Assembly (NCBI RefSeq): GCF_021245985.1
Contig: NZ_JAJQXA010000006.1
Location: forward strand, 1-64,000
Direction: 5' to 3'
Length of the DNA: 64,000 nucleotides
Source: Flavobacterium soyae
Lineage (GTDB): Bacteria; Bacteroidota; Bacteroidia; Flavobacteriales; Flavobacteriaceae
A model generated the notes under the pieces. The model did no database searches. It saw only the letters and a list, made by a program, of their open reading frames with translations, and was not told the DNA's origin. The stretch's first letter is position 1, and every line of letters starts with the position of its first letter. Position numbers and translations under genes: made by a program. Of the stretch, positions 25,482-36,183 are shown piece after piece.

Positions 25482-26453
25482 ATGAAAAAACTATACTTTC
25501 TTCTTCCGTTTGTTTTTATTGCCTGTAAAACAAGTACAACAGTTGTAAGTGAAAAAGAACTTAAATCAGAATCAGTAGAGATAACATATAAAGTGGAAGA
25601 ATCTGATGTTTCAGATTTTTTAAAATATCTTTCTTCAGATGAATTAGAAGGACGTGAAACGGGAACAAAAGGGATAGAAAAAGCAGCAGTTTTTTTAGAA
25701 GATTTCTTTAAAAAGAATAATGTAAAACCTTATTTTGCTTCTTATCGAGATACCTTGACTAATTTTAAATCTCCGGCTTTTAATATTGTTGGGGTTCTTG
25801 AAGGAACAGATCCGGTTCTTAAAAATGAATATGTAGTTTTAAGCGCACACTACGATCATATTGGAGTTGAGAAAAAACAACAGCCGGATAAAATTTATAA
25901 TGGTGCCAATGATGATGCTTCGGGAGTAACAGCTGTGGCGCAATTGGCAAAATATTTCAGTAAAACCCACTCCAATAAAAGAAGTATTCTTTTTGTGTTT
26001 TTTGCCGGAGAAGAAAAAGGTCTTTTGGGATCAAAAAGTATGGCTCCGAAACTTAAAGCAAAGAACTTTAATTTGTACACACAATTAAATATCGAAATGA
26101 TTGGAGTTCCTATGAAACGTGATTATCTGGCTTATATTACAGGTTTTGATAAATCGAATATGGCCGAAAAAATAAATGAATATACCGGAAAAAAGACAAT
26201 TGGGTTTTTACCAAAAGAAGCCGAATATAAATTGTTTTACAGATCTGATAATTATTCGTTTTTTGAAGCTTTTGGGAAACCATGCCAATCGATAAGTACT
26301 TTTGATTTTGAAAATTTTGATTTTTATCACCACGTTTCAGACGAATTTAAAGTAATGGATATTCCGCACATGACGGCTTTTATACAGGAGTTTTTACCAG
26401 CAGTAACTAAAATAGCAACAACTCCAACAGAAGAAATTGTAATGAATAAATAA
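25482..26453 (+). CDS. M28-family metallopeptidase lipoprotein
   Basis: A 323-aa protein with a lipobox (PFVFIAC, Cys15), so it is lipid-anchored in the envelope. The M28 zinc-site order is visible: SAHYDHIG (His and Asp), NGANDDASG (bridging Asp), FFAGEEKGLLGS (catalytic Glu pair) and a later DFENFDFYHHVSDE (His). It probably acts as an aminopeptidase on peptides or dipeptides. It is the first of four same-strand genes but is separated by 35 nt from the next. Confidence 0.93.
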   Translation: MKKLYFLLPFVFIACKTSTTVVSEKELKSESVEITYKVEESDVSDFLKYLSSDELEGRETGTKGIEKAAVFLEDFFKKNNVKPYFASYRDTLTNFKSPAFNIVGVLEGTDPVLKNEYVVLSAHYDHIGVEKKQQPDKIYNGANDDASGVTAVAQLAKYFSKTHSNKRSILFVFFAGEEKGLLGSKSMAPKLKAKNFNLYTQLNIEMIGVPMKRDYLAYITGFDKSNMAEKINEYTGKKTIGFLPKEAEYKLFYRSDNYSFFEAFGKPCQSISTFDFENFDFYHHVSDEFKVMDIPHMTAFIQEFLPAVTKIATTPTEEIVMNK

Positions 26454-26488
26454 CAGCTCATTATTTTGGTTTTACTTATTTTTGCTGC

Positions 26489-27166
26489 ATGAAAAATATT
26501 ATTGTTACCGGAACGAGTAGAGGAATTGGATATGAATTAGCATTGCAGTTTGCCAATGCCGGAAATCAGGTTTTAGCGATTTCTAGAAAAATTCCAAAAA
26601 TACTTTTAGAACATCAAAACATAACCTGCTTATCAATTGATTTAGCCAATGAAACAGCTTTGCAGGAAGTAGAAAGTTTTCTTTCTTCAACCTGGAAAAA
26701 AGTCGATGCCATTGTGCATAATGCTGGAGCTTTACTGCTAAAACCTTTTGCAGAAACCACACAAGCTGATTTTGAAAGTATTTATAAAGTAAATGTTTTT
26801 GCTGTAGCGAATCTTACCAGAGTTTGTCTGCCGTATTTACAAAAAGGAAGTCATGTTGTAACTATAAGTTCGATGGGCGGCGTAAGAGGAAGTTTAAAAT
26901 TTGCAGGATTAGCAGCTTACAGTTCAAGTAAAGGCGCTGTAATTACTTTAACCGAATTATTAGCGGAAGAATATAAAGAGAAAGGTATTTCATTTAATGT
27001 TTTAGCTTTGGGTTCTGTACAAACCGAAATGCTAAATGAAGCTTTCCCGGGTTATCAGGCTCCAATTTCTGCAGAGGGAATGGCAGCTTATATTTATGAT
27101 TTTACTCTTAACGGAAATAAATATTTTAATGGAAAAGTACTTGAAGTTTCATCAACCAACCCGTAA
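26489..27166 (+). CDS. short-chain dehydrogenase/reductase (SDR)
   Basis: A 225-aa SDR with TGTSRGIG at residues 7-14, HNAG in place of NNAG, the catalytic Ser in TISSMGG, and YSSSKGA giving Tyr and Lys. The C-terminus is short. The substrate is unknown. It follows the M28 peptidase gene by 35 nt and may share its transcript. Confidence 0.92.
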   Translation: MKNIIVTGTSRGIGYELALQFANAGNQVLAISRKIPKILLEHQNITCLSIDLANETALQEVESFLSSTWKKVDAIVHNAGALLLKPFAETTQADFESIYKVNVFAVANLTRVCLPYLQKGSHVVTISSMGGVRGSLKFAGLAAYSSSKGAVITLTELLAEEYKEKGISFNVLALGSVQTEMLNEAFPGYQAPISAEGMAAYIYDFTLNGNKYFNGKVLEVSSTNP

Positions 27167-27242
27167 TTGAATTCCAATTTTGAAATTCCAAATTCCAATT
27201 GAAAAACAACTCATAACTCATACTTTATAATTCATAATTATT

Positions 27243-27848
27243 TTGAGCGATACATTAGCAAAATACATTCCTGAACATGCAGTAAAGCCTGTTTTTGATT
27301 TGATTGTAGCCAATCAGGTTCATCTGAAGATTGTAAATGAGCGTCAGACGCGTCATGGCGATTATAGGAGAGGACTGAGCGGTAAACATGAAATTACCGT
27401 TAATGCGAGTTTAAATAAGTACCGATTTTTGATTACGCTTATTCATGAGATTTCTCATTTAGTTGCTTTTGAGAAATTTGGGCGAAATATTAAACCGCAT
27501 GGAAATGAATGGAAATATTCTTTTCAGCGTTTAATGGTGCCGTTTATACGACCGGAAATATTTCCGAGTCATTTGCTGCCTTTATTGGCGCGACACTTCA
27601 AAAATCCTTCGGCAAGCAGTGATACAGACACCACTTTATCTTTGGCACTAAAACAATATGATTTGACCAATGATAAAAATTATGTTTTTGAAATTCCCTA
27701 CGGAAGTGTTTTCAGAATTAAAAACGGAAAAATATTCAAGAAAATAGCCGTTAGAACCAAACGTTTTGAATGTCTCGAAATAAGTTCAGGAAAGACCTAT
27801 CTTTTTAATCCAAATGCAGAAGTGGAGCTTTTGCCAATAAAAAATTAA
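27243..27848 (+). CDS. SprT-like domain protein (zinc-metalloprotease-like), TTG start
   Basis: A 201-aa protein. The HExxH motif HEISHLVAFEKFG is at about residues 67-79, with a third His in HGNEWK, as in the SprT/Spartan family. A C-terminal part with a TKRFECLEISSGKTYLF strand region contains only one Cys, so the zinc ribbon is incomplete. The start must be TTG at 27243: an in-frame TAA lies 15 bp upstream and no ATG is available. It may act in protein or DNA-protein crosslink handling, which I infer from the family. Confidence 0.85.
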   Translation: MSDTLAKYIPEHAVKPVFDLIVANQVHLKIVNERQTRHGDYRRGLSGKHEITVNASLNKYRFLITLIHEISHLVAFEKFGRNIKPHGNEWKYSFQRLMVPFIRPEIFPSHLLPLLARHFKNPSASSDTDTTLSLALKQYDLTNDKNYVFEIPYGSVFRIKNGKIFKKIAVRTKRFECLEISSGKTYLFNPNAEVELLPIKN

Positions 27849-27855
27849 ATACATA

Positions 27856-28389
27856 ATGAATAAAATAGTACTGAGCCATAATTTCGAATTTAAACAAAAA
27901 GCAATACTCTTAGTTCCAACTTCTTTTTTCTTGTATTTTTCTTATATCGGCTGGCAAACATTTTTTAATCATAAAATAGAAGAATTAAATTATGTCTTTT
28001 TTATTATGTTATTTATTTTCTCAGTTTTAGGGATGTCCTTATTTGCTCTTACTTTTTCTAAAGTCGGTTTTAAAATTCATAATAATGAGCTTTATAGAAC
28101 TTTATCTTTTTTTAATTTTGATTTTTATTCAAAAAAGATAAACCCAAAAAAGAATGAAATATTTTCTATTTTATATAAAAAGGTATCTCAGCGAAACGAA
28201 TATCTAAGTGCAGGTGGAGCTGATGTGAGTTACGAATTTGCAATTCAGGATTTTATTTTATTGAATGAAAACCATTTAGAAAAACAATCCATAATTAAAT
28301 TGAATTCTCAAAAATACTCAGATCAATTAAAATTGTTTTTAGAAGAATCCGGACAGTTGAAATTTGAAATCTATTCGCCTAGATGCTAA
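27856..28389 (+). CDS. hypothetical membrane protein with two helices
   Basis: A 177-aa protein, two membrane helices at about 18-38 and 45-66, then a cytoplasmic domain of about 105 residues with an IKLNSQKYSDQLKLFLEESG helix. I do not recognise a specific family; it resembles bacterial PH-like small membrane proteins. It starts 7 nt after the SprT-like gene and is probably co-transcribed. It ends at a bidirectional hairpin. Confidence 0.75.
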   Translation: MNKIVLSHNFEFKQKAILLVPTSFFLYFSYIGWQTFFNHKIEELNYVFFIMLFIFSVLGMSLFALTFSKVGFKIHNNELYRTLSFFNFDFYSKKINPKKNEIFSILYKKVSQRNEYLSAGGADVSYEFAIQDFILLNENHLEKQSIIKLNSQKYSDQLKLFLEESGQLKFEIYSPRC

Positions 28390-28393
28390 AAAG

Positions 28394-28440
28394 AAATTCC
28401 AAATTCCAATCTTAGTAAAAATTGGAATTTGGAATTTTTT
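28394..28440. terminator. bidirectional terminator with 17-bp perfect arms
   Basis: AAATTCCAAATTCCAAT (28394-28410) and its complement (28421-28437), followed by T residues, between convergent genes. The same word occurs at about 27184-27202. Confidence 0.85.
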
Positions 28441-28459
28441 ATTGAAAATTTAAAAGGTT

Positions 28460-29221
28460 TTAGCCTTTCAAATAAGCTTCACGAACTTTTTTAAACAGGT
28501 TTGAAGAGTAAACAAATTTGACAATATCTTTATTGTCGGTTATAAATATTTCTTCTTTAGTTCCCTGCCATGCTTTTATTCCCTTTTTTAAGAAAACAAT
28601 ATTCTCGCCAATTTCCATTACAGAGTTCATATCGTGCGTATTAATTACGGTTGTGATATTATATTCTTCTGTAATTTCTTTAATCAAATTATCGATCAAA
28701 GTTGAAGTATTTGGATCTAAACCAGAGTTTGGTTCATCACAAAACAAATATTTAGGATTGTTTACAATCGCACGGGCAATCGCCACACGCTTTTGCATAC
28801 CACCAGAAATTTCAGAAGGCAGTTTTTTATGTGCATCAACAAGATTAACCCTTTCTAAAACAAAATCAACGCGTTCCTGAATTTTAGCTTTGTTATCATT
28901 TGTAAACATCTTTAGAGGAAAAGCGACGTTTTCTTCAACAGTCATCGAGTCAAATAAGGCACTTCCTTGGAAAACCATTCCAATTTCAGTTCTTAATTCT
29001 CTTTTTTCGTCCGGATCTAATTCAGAGTAAACCCTTCCGTCAAATTCAATTGCTCCTGAATCTGGAGAATGAATTCCTAACAGCGTTTTTAATAGAACGG
29101 TTTTTCCAGATCCACTTTGTCCAATAATAAGGTTTGTTTTTCCAGTTTCAAAAACCGTCGAAACACCTTTTAAAACTTTACTGTCACCAAATGATTTTTC
29201 TATGTTTTTTACTTCGATCAT
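28460..29221 (-). CDS. mlaF: MlaF-like ABC transporter ATP-binding protein
   Basis: A 253-aa ATPase with Walker A GQSGSGKT (about 34-41), the signature SGGMQKRVAIARAI, Walker B FCDEPNSGLDP and NTHDMNS. The SGGMxKR signature is characteristic of the Mla/phospholipid or toluene-resistance importer ATPases. It works with the permease encoded upstream (1-bp overlap) to move phospholipids between membranes. No MlaD gene is adjacent in the window. Confidence 0.92.
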   Translation of the reverse strand: MIEVKNIEKSFGDSKVLKGVSTVFETGKTNLIIGQSGSGKTVLLKTLLGIHSPDSGAIEFDGRVYSELDPDEKRELRTEIGMVFQGSALFDSMTVEENVAFPLKMFTNDNKAKIQERVDFVLERVNLVDAHKKLPSEISGGMQKRVAIARAIVNNPKYLFCDEPNSGLDPNTSTLIDNLIKEITEEYNITTVINTHDMNSVMEIGENIVFLKKGIKAWQGTKEEIFITDNKDIVKFVYSSNLFKKVREAYLKG

Positions 29222-29967
29222 TATCCTAATAATAATTGAGTTAATATATAATTAAAGAGAATAATACAAACAGATGTCCATACAAAGGATACTGTACTTG
29301 CTTTACCCACTTCTAGCGCTCCGCCTTTCATGTAATATCCATGAAAAGATGGAATTGTAGCTAATAACATTGCAAAAATTAAAGTTTTAATGAAGGCATA
29401 TGTAATATGAAAAGGAATAAACTCCATTTGAGCACCTTGAATAAAGTCCTGACTAGTCGAAAATCCGCCGTATGCACAAGCAAGCCATCCGCCAAAAATA
29501 CCCAAAAACATACTAATCCCAATTACAAAAGGATACATTAATAAAGCTATTATTTTTGGAAAAACAAGATAATTTAATGAATTAACACCCATAACTTCTA
29601 AAGCATCAATTTGTTCTGTAACACGCATTGTCCCGATACTTGAAGTAATGTAAGATCCCATTTTTCCGGCCATAATTACCGAAATAAAGGTAGGGGCAAA
29701 CTCCAGTATTACAGATTGACGTGTAGCAAAACCAATTAAATATTTTGGAATTAATGGATTAGTTAAGTTTAATGCCGTTTGGATGGCAACAACTCCTCCA
29801 ATAAAAAAAGATATAAAGCAAACGATTCCAAGAGAGTCAATAATTAAATCATCAATTTCTTTGAAAATTAGATTTCTCATAACAGGCCACTTAGTCTGTT
29901 TATTGAAAATTTCTTTAAGCATTAAAAAATATCTTCCTATTTGGGATAAATAACGAACTAGCATCAT
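29221..29967 (-). CDS. mlaE: MlaE-like ABC transporter permease
   Basis: A 248-aa inner-membrane protein with several helices. The conserved MlaE features are present: FFIGGVVAIQTALN, EFAPTFISVIMAGKMGSYITSSIGTMRVTEQIDALEVMG, and LVFPKIIALL. Together with MlaF it forms the core of a phospholipid transport complex maintaining outer-membrane asymmetry. Stop and start codons of the two genes overlap by one base. Confidence 0.93.
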   Translation of the reverse strand: MMLVRYLSQIGRYFLMLKEIFNKQTKWPVMRNLIFKEIDDLIIDSLGIVCFISFFIGGVVAIQTALNLTNPLIPKYLIGFATRQSVILEFAPTFISVIMAGKMGSYITSSIGTMRVTEQIDALEVMGVNSLNYLVFPKIIALLMYPFVIGISMFLGIFGGWLACAYGGFSTSQDFIQGAQMEFIPFHITYAFIKTLIFAMLLATIPSFHGYYMKGGALEVGKASTVSFVWTSVCIILFNYILTQLLLG

Positions 29968-30047
29968 AAGTTTTACAAATATTGGCTAAATTAAGGATTA
30001 GTTTACAGTTTACCGTTTCACTTTAGAGTTTTTTAAGTTTTAAAAAA

Positions 30048-30896
30048 CTAGAAAAGCTTTTGCTTCATTTTTTGTAAACGATAATTTCTAATAAATTTAG
30101 CTTGTTCAGGGGTAACTAATAAAGGAGTTTTTGCTTTTTTTGCTTTTAAAAACCCTTTTATATAATCTAAAAAAAGGAAAGGTTTTTTCTTCATCATTGC
30201 CAGCTTTGCCGAAGCAATTGCTGTGATCCAAAAACCATAACCTAAAGTATAAAAAGCTTCGCCTTGTTTATAACGAGCTGTTTTGTTGTAATTGGCACCT
30301 GTTGGTTTTAAGTGTTTTACATGTAAAGATTCGTCGGTAACAATTTTCCAATCATAATATTTACACAACAATTCATCTACAGTATCCCAGCCCATTGCAG
30401 GTTTTAAACCGCCAATTTGCTGAAAAGTTTCCTTGCGGTACGCTTTTAAAGCTCCGCGAATATGGTCTTTATCTGTTAGATTTTCAAGAACCCATTCGCC
30501 GTTTTTGTCTATATAACAAAATCCGCCAGCCATTCCGATTTTAGGATCAGATTCGAAATGTTTAATTATAGTTTCAAAATAATTAGGAGGAAAAATTAAA
30601 TCGCCGTCTATCTTTACCATAATATCATAATCAGAATCCAGTGTTTCAAAACCTTTTTGAAAAGCCTGAATTACTTTGCTTCCCGGTAAATGAATCGCAT
30701 CTGAAGTTTTATTGACAACAGAAATATATGGATTATCTTTTGCAAAACTTAATACAACTTCTTCTGTTTTATCTGTCGAATTGTCGTTTACGACTACAAC
30801 TTTAGCAGGCAGAACAGTTTGAGTAACCAGAGATTGTAAAGTCAGGCCAATTAAATCTTGCTCGTTGTGCGCGGGAATGACGATATAGTACTTCAT
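30048..30896 (-). CDS. family 2 glycosyltransferase
   Basis: A 282-aa protein with a GT-A fold: YYIVIPAHNEQDLIGLTLQSL at the start, VVVVNDNSTDKT, and the metal-binding DGD in VKIDGDLIFPP. AGGFCYIDKNGEWV and AMGWDTVDELL form the acceptor side. It transfers a sugar from a nucleotide donor to an unknown acceptor, probably for surface glycans. A SAM-type methyltransferase gene lies 86 nt upstream on the same strand. Confidence 0.9.
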   Translation of the reverse strand: MKYYIVIPAHNEQDLIGLTLQSLVTQTVLPAKVVVVNDNSTDKTEEVVLSFAKDNPYISVVNKTSDAIHLPGSKVIQAFQKGFETLDSDYDIMVKIDGDLIFPPNYFETIIKHFESDPKIGMAGGFCYIDKNGEWVLENLTDKDHIRGALKAYRKETFQQIGGLKPAMGWDTVDELLCKYYDWKIVTDESLHVKHLKPTGANYNKTARYKQGEAFYTLGYGFWITAIASAKLAMMKKKPFLFLDYIKGFLKAKKAKTPLLVTPEQAKFIRNYRLQKMKQKLF

Positions 30897-30982
30897 GTGA
30901 AAAATTTTAGATTTTAGATTTTAGATTTTAGATTGTTTGGAGTGGTCTAAAATCAAAAATCAAAAATCGTTAATCTGCAATC

Positions 30983-31510
30983 TTAGTTCTTAACTTTTTC
31001 AGCAACAACAAGATAATATCTTGGAGTGAAATATCTTAATAAGGGTCTTAATCCGAACTTTTTTACCGGGTGCGTAAATTGCAGACGGTCTGTTATTTTC
31101 CAGCCTGTTTTTTCTAAAAGCCAGTCTAACTGCCAGTCTTCAAATTCATGATAATGTCTGTCCCACATATCAGTTTTAGAACGATACGCCGGTGAAAACC
31201 ATAGACGTAATGGAATCGAAATTAATAATTTGTCACATTTTACGTTTTGTAAAATTGTGTATGGATTTAGCAAATGTTCGAAAATTTCAAATGCCGTAAA
31301 AACAGTATATTCTTCCGTTTGCAGCGCCCTTTGGTCGTTGTCTAAATCTTCGCCTTTTGTATTTTTTACAGTATAACCATTTTCTTCCATTATTTTAGAA
31401 AACGGATTTGGTACACCAAAATCAAAAATGGTTTCTGATGTGCTAACGTGCTTTTGTAAAAACTCTAAGGTAAGTTTGAATCTTTTATTCGGAAATGTTT
31501 TTTCGTACAT
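30983..31510 (-). CDS. class I SAM-dependent methyltransferase-like protein
   Basis: A 175-aa protein. The N-terminal part SETIFDFGVPNPFSKIMEENGY fits motif I of class I methyltransferases in a degenerate form; VFTAFEIFEHLLNP is a typical motif II/III region (methyltransferase type 11 group). It lies upstream of the GT2 gene and may modify a glycan precursor, which is inference. The length is short for the fold. Confidence 0.75.
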   Translation of the reverse strand: MYEKTFPNKRFKLTLEFLQKHVSTSETIFDFGVPNPFSKIMEENGYTVKNTKGEDLDNDQRALQTEEYTVFTAFEIFEHLLNPYTILQNVKCDKLLISIPLRLWFSPAYRSKTDMWDRHYHEFEDWQLDWLLEKTGWKITDRLQFTHPVKKFGLRPLLRYFTPRYYLVVAEKVKN

Positions 31511-31581
31511 AGTTATTGCGAGGAACGAAACAAGCTCTCGTTCTTGATTTTAATTAGGTCGCAAATATACTAAAAAAGTAT

Positions 31582-31721
31582 TCAGTGTTCAGTTTTTAGT
31601 GAACAGTGTAGTTATTAGATTTGCAGTGTTCAGATTTTATTTAGTGTAATTAGTTACTCCTTTTTAGACAGAGATTAAATTCTGTGTAAAATACGGCTGA
31701 ATACTAAAAACTGAACACTGA
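31582..31721. repeat. inverted repeat with 19-bp perfect arms
   Basis: TCAGTGTTCAGTTTTTAGT (31582-31600) is exactly complementary to 31703-31721. The 102-nt centre carries further copies of CAGTGTTCAG. It spans the gap between the methyltransferase and KASIII genes, without a frame. Confidence 0.8.
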
Positions 31722-31731
31722 TTACTATAAA

Positions 31732-32790
31732 TTAATATCGGTAAACAAAAGCATTAATGTTCATTCCCGCTCCAACTGAAGCAAAGATGATGACGTCGCC
31801 TTTCTTGATTTCGTGGTTTTCAATTTTTCCCTGAAGAATCAAATCATATAATGTAGGAACCGTTGCAACGCTGCTGTTTCCTAGATCGTGAATGCTCATT
31901 GGCATAATATCTTTAGGAGCCGTTTTATCGTATAATTTATAGAAACGTTCGATAATAGCTTCGTCCATTTTTTCATTTGCCTGATGAATCAGGATTTTTT
32001 TTACATCGTCGATAGCGATTCCGCTTTGGTCTAAACAGCTTTTCATCGCGCACGGAACATTGCTTAAGGCAAACTCGTAGATTTTACGTCCATACATTTT
32101 GATGTATTTAATATCCGGGTCTAAATCTGGATTGTATGATTTTCCGAAGTACAGATAATTTGCTTCATCATTTGCATAAGTGGCGCTTTCATAAGATAAA
32201 AGACCAGACTCGTCAGTTGAAGCTTCTAAGATAGAAACTCCGGCTCCATCAGAATAAATCATCGAATCACGATCGTGATCGTCAACAACTCTTGAAAGCG
32301 TTTCAGCACCAATTACCATAACTCTTTTTGCCATTCCGGATTTGATAAAAGCGTTTGCTTGTAAAACACCTTCAATCCAGCCCGGACATCCAAAAAGAAT
32401 GTCGTAAGCTACACATTTAGGATTCTTGATGCCTAGTTTGTTTTTAACACGTGTTGCTAAACTTGGTAAAATGTCCGTTTGATGCGTTCCGGTTTTTACA
32501 TCGCCAAAGTTGTGGGCAAAAATAATGTAGTCTAAAGTTTCGGCATCAATTTTTGCATTTGCAATTGCTTTTTCGGCTGCAAAAAAGGCTAAATCTGATG
32601 CTGTATATTGTGGTTCGGCGTATCGACGATTTTCAATTCCGGTAATGCCTTTAAATTTTTTAATAACAACTTCATTCGGATAACCAAAAGGAGTTCCGTC
32701 CTCATTTAAAAAAATATGCTTATCAAAATCTGTATTTTTAATTTCTAAATTAGGAATATAACTCCCAATACCAATAATTTTTATTTTCAT
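31732..32790 (-). CDS. 3-oxoacyl-ACP synthase III-like enzyme (KASIII/FabH family)
   Basis: A 352-aa thiolase-fold enzyme. The catalytic triad can be placed: Cys in DILFGCPGWIEG, His in ILIHQAN and Asn in DLGNSSVA. It condenses an acyl-CoA or acyl starter with malonyl-ACP. FabH proper is about 320 aa; this longer version is common in Bacteroidota, often as an extra copy beside the primary FabH, and may make a special acyl chain. Single gene. Confidence 0.88.
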   Translation of the reverse strand: MKIKIIGIGSYIPNLEIKNTDFDKHIFLNEDGTPFGYPNEVVIKKFKGITGIENRRYAEPQYTASDLAFFAAEKAIANAKIDAETLDYIIFAHNFGDVKTGTHQTDILPSLATRVKNKLGIKNPKCVAYDILFGCPGWIEGVLQANAFIKSGMAKRVMVIGAETLSRVVDDHDRDSMIYSDGAGVSILEASTDESGLLSYESATYANDEANYLYFGKSYNPDLDPDIKYIKMYGRKIYEFALSNVPCAMKSCLDQSGIAIDDVKKILIHQANEKMDEAIIERFYKLYDKTAPKDIMPMSIHDLGNSSVATVPTLYDLILQGKIENHEIKKGDVIIFASVGAGMNINAFVYRY

Positions 32791-33122
32791 TTTTCCCTTA
32801 ATTATCCAATAAATTTCATGCTAAAGTATAAATAAAAATATGATAACTATCATAAAAAATACTATGCATGCATATAATTATGGAATAACAATTTTTTGGA
32901 TGATATAATGGTTATTTTCTAATGATTTTTTAATTTTTCCGAGATTTCAAACGATTGAAGTGAAAGTGGAGGGAAAAGTTTTTTTGTTTTAGGTTTCAAG
33001 TTTCAAGTTTCAAGTTTCAGGTTTCACGTTAGTTTGGAACTTGAAACCTGAAACTTGAAACAAAAAAAACCGACAGGTTTTTAAAATCTGTCGGGTTTGA
33101 ATATTTATAAGAAAACTAAATT
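32791..33122. repeat. 332-bp intergenic region with GTTTCAAGTTTCA inverted repeat
   Basis: Iterated GTTTCAA units at 32993-33026 are complementary to 33042-33061 (20-bp perfect arms with the 33007-33026 copy). A terminator follows at 33067. There is no gene here. Confidence 0.75.
33067..33098 (-). terminator. terminator of gcvP
   Basis: AAACCGACAG (33067-33076) pairs with CTGTCGGGTTT (33088-33098) with one unpaired base, and an A tract on the left gives a U tract on the minus strand. Confidence 0.82.
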
Positions 33123-35972
33123 TTAGCTTTCCATGTAAGCTTCAATAGGAGCACAGCTGCAAACTAAGTTTCTGTCACCGTATGCGTCATCTACACGACG
33201 AACTGATGGCCAGAATTTATTTTCAGCAATATACTCTAATGGGTAAGCCGCTTTTTCTCTAGTATAAGGGAAATCCCAAGTATCTGTAGTTAACATTGCC
33301 AATGTGTGCGGTGCATTTTTCAATACATTGTTTTTGTCATCAGCCGTTGACGCTTCGATTTCTTTTCTGATTGAGATAAGAGCATCACAAAAACGATCTA
33401 ATTCTGCTAAATCTTCAGATTCAGTTGGTTCAATCATTAAAGTTCCCGCTACAGGGAAAGAAACCGTTGGAGCGTGGAAACCGTAATCCATTAAACGTTT
33501 TGCGATATCACCCACTTCAATTCCGTTTTCTTTAAATGAACGACAATCTAAAATCATTTCGTGAGCTGCTCTTCCGCATTCTCCCGTATAAAGAATTGGG
33601 TAGTGTCCTTCGAAACGAGATTTCATATAGTTAGCATTCAAAATAGCGTGCTCTGTAGCGCTTTTTAATCCTTCAGCTCCCATCATTGTGATGTAACCAT
33701 AAGAAATTAAACATACTAAAGCAGATCCGTAAGGTGCAGATGAAATAGCAGTAATTGCTTGTTCTCCGCCTACTTTTAAGATTGGGTTTGTTGGCAAGAA
33801 CGGAACTAGTTTTTCGTTCACACAAATAGGTCCAACTCCAGGTCCGCCGCCGCCGTGAGGAATAGCAAATGTTTTGTGTAAGTTCAAGTGACAAACGTCA
33901 GCGCCAATTGTAGCAGGATTTGTTAATCCAACTTGTGCGTTCATGTTTGCACCATCCATATATACTAATCCGCCATTTTCGTGGATTAATTTTGTGATTT
34001 CAATAATTGAAGATTCATAAACTCCGTGAGTCGAAGGATACGTTACCATTAAGCAAGATAAATCATCTTTATGCTCAATAGCTTTTGCTCTTAAATCTTC
34101 TACATCAATATTTCCTTCCGGAGTAGTTTTAGTAACAATGATTTTCATTCCGGCCATCGCTGCAGAAGCAGGATTTGTTCCGTGAGCCGATGATGGAATT
34201 AAACATACATTACGGTGGCCTTCGTTTCTTGACATATGGTAAGCACGAATAGCCATTAAACCTGCATATTCTCCTTGAGCTCCTGAGTTTGGCTGTAATG
34301 TAGTTCCGGCAAATCCGGTAATTACATTTAATTGCTGCTCTAATTTTTTAAGCATTGTGATATAACCTTCCGCTTGCTCTACTGGTGCAAAAGGGTGAAT
34401 GCTGTTCCAGTTTGGCATTGACAGCGGTAACATTTCTGAAGCCGCGTTTAATTTCATCGTACAAGAACCTAATGAAATCATCGAATGATTCAACGATAAA
34501 TCTTTGCGCTCTAACTTTTTGATGTAACGCATTAACTGACTTTCTGAATGATGATTGTTGAATACATCATGCGTTAAGAAAGAAGACGTTCTTTCTAATG
34601 AAGCCGGTAATTGACTTGCAGTTGCTAATTCAGAAACGGTAAAAGTTTCTTTTCCTAAAGCTTCAGCAAAAATGGCAATAATTTGGTTGATGTCTGCAAT
34701 TGAAGTCGTTTCGTTGAACGAAATAGAAATTGTATCGGCATCAGGATAAAAGAAGTTTACTTCATTTTTTTCAGCAATTGCTTTTACTTTTTGAGCATCT
34801 GCTTTTACTAAAATAGTATCAAAGTAAGCTGTGTTAGTTTGGAAAACTCCTAGTTTATTTAAAGCTTCAGCAGCAGTAACTGCAGATGCGTGAACTTTGT
34901 TTGCAATATATTTTAGCCCTTTTGGGCCGTGGTAAACCGCATACATTCCGGCCATAACCGCTAATAAAACCTGAGCGGTACAAATATTTGAAGTTGCTTT
35001 TTCACGTTTAATGTGCTGTTCACGAGTTCCTAAAGCCATACGTAAAGCGCGGTTTCCGTTTGTATCGATAGAAACTCCAATGATACGACCAGGCATAGAG
35101 CGTTTATATTCGTCTTTAGTTGCAAAATATGCAGCATGAGGACCACCGTAACCCATTGGTACACCAAAACGTTGTGTAGTTCCAACAACTACTGCAGCTC
35201 CCATTTCTCCCGGAGAAGTTAAAGCAGCAAGTGATAAAATATCAGCAGCAAAGGCTACTTTGATTTCATTTTCTTTTGCTTTAGCAACAAAAGCACTATA
35301 ATCGTTTACCTGACCATATTTTCCTGGATATTGTAAAATAGCTCCGAAAAACTCAGTTGAAAAATCAAAAGTTTCGTGGTTTCCAATAACTAATTCAATT
35401 CCAATTGGAGTTGAACGTGTTTGCAGTACTGATAAAGTTTGTGGTAAAATTTCTTCAGAAACGAAGAATTTGTTTGTATTGTTTTTCTTTTGGTCGCGTG
35501 TACGAACATCAAAAAGTAAAGCCATAGCTTCTGCAGCAGCAGTTCCTTCATCAAGTAAAGAAGCATTTGCAATTTCCATTCCTGTCAATTCAATAACTGT
35601 AGTCTGGAAATTTAAAATTGCTTCAAGACGACCTTGAGCAATTTCTGCCTGATAAGGCGTGTAAGCTGTATACCATCCCGGGTTTTCGAAGATATTTCTT
35701 TGAATTGGGGCTGGAACGATAGTTGGATGATAACCCAAACCAATATAAGATTTGAATACTTTATTTTTCTTTCCTAATTCCTGAATATGATTTGCGAATT
35801 CGTATTCTGTCATTGCAGGATCCAAATTCAAAGGAGCTTTTAAACGAATATCGTCCGGAAGGGTTTCATAAACAAGTTGTTCGATCGAGTCAACACCAAT
35901 GGTTTGTAACATGTGTTGAAGATCTGTTTCTCTTGGACCAATGTGTCTTAAAGCAAAAGCATCTGTTTTCAT
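33123..35972 (-). CDS. gcvP: glycine dehydrogenase (decarboxylating), P protein
   Basis: A 949-aa full-length GcvP with fused alpha and beta halves. N-terminal [14 protein letters not shown] and SYIGLGYHP are typical. The PLP-binding Lys is in [18 protein letters not shown], near residue 700. It decarboxylates glycine and passes the aminomethyl group to the lipoyl H protein. No gcvH or gcvT gene is in the window, which is common in Flavobacterium. Confidence 0.98.
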   Translation of the reverse strand: MKTDAFALRHIGPRETDLQHMLQTIGVDSIEQLVYETLPDDIRLKAPLNLDPAMTEYEFANHIQELGKKNKVFKSYIGLGYHPTIVPAPIQRNIFENPGWYTAYTPYQAEIAQGRLEAILNFQTTVIELTGMEIANASLLDEGTAAAEAMALLFDVRTRDQKKNNTNKFFVSEEILPQTLSVLQTRSTPIGIELVIGNHETFDFSTEFFGAILQYPGKYGQVNDYSAFVAKAKENEIKVAFAADILSLAALTSPGEMGAAVVVGTTQRFGVPMGYGGPHAAYFATKDEYKRSMPGRIIGVSIDTNGNRALRMALGTREQHIKREKATSNICTAQVLLAVMAGMYAVYHGPKGLKYIANKVHASAVTAAEALNKLGVFQTNTAYFDTILVKADAQKVKAIAEKNEVNFFYPDADTISISFNETTSIADINQIIAIFAEALGKETFTVSELATASQLPASLERTSSFLTHDVFNNHHSESQLMRYIKKLERKDLSLNHSMISLGSCTMKLNAASEMLPLSMPNWNSIHPFAPVEQAEGYITMLKKLEQQLNVITGFAGTTLQPNSGAQGEYAGLMAIRAYHMSRNEGHRNVCLIPSSAHGTNPASAAMAGMKIIVTKTTPEGNIDVEDLRAKAIEHKDDLSCLMVTYPSTHGVYESSIIEITKLIHENGGLVYMDGANMNAQVGLTNPATIGADVCHLNLHKTFAIPHGGGGPGVGPICVNEKLVPFLPTNPILKVGGEQAITAISSAPYGSALVCLISYGYITMMGAEGLKSATEHAILNANYMKSRFEGHYPILYTGECGRAAHEMILDCRSFKENGIEVGDIAKRLMDYGFHAPTVSFPVAGTLMIEPTESEDLAELDRFCDALISIRKEIEASTADDKNNVLKNAPHTLAMLTTDTWDFPYTREKAAYPLEYIAENKFWPSVRRVDDAYGDRNLVCSCAPIEAYMES

Positions 35973-36183
35973 CTGTAGCAGTCTATTTTTTAAAGATCAA
36001 AAGTAATTTGCCGAGTGTTTCTATACGATTTCACAAGGTTTATTACAATTTATAGTAAATGTGTTGTTTTTTTGTGGCGCAAAATTAAGTATTATTAATA
36101 ATTTAATGGGTATTTTTAACTTCAATTTTTATCAAATTTATAACTAAAGAGTTGATTTGTTACCAATTGATTAGATTTGAGGC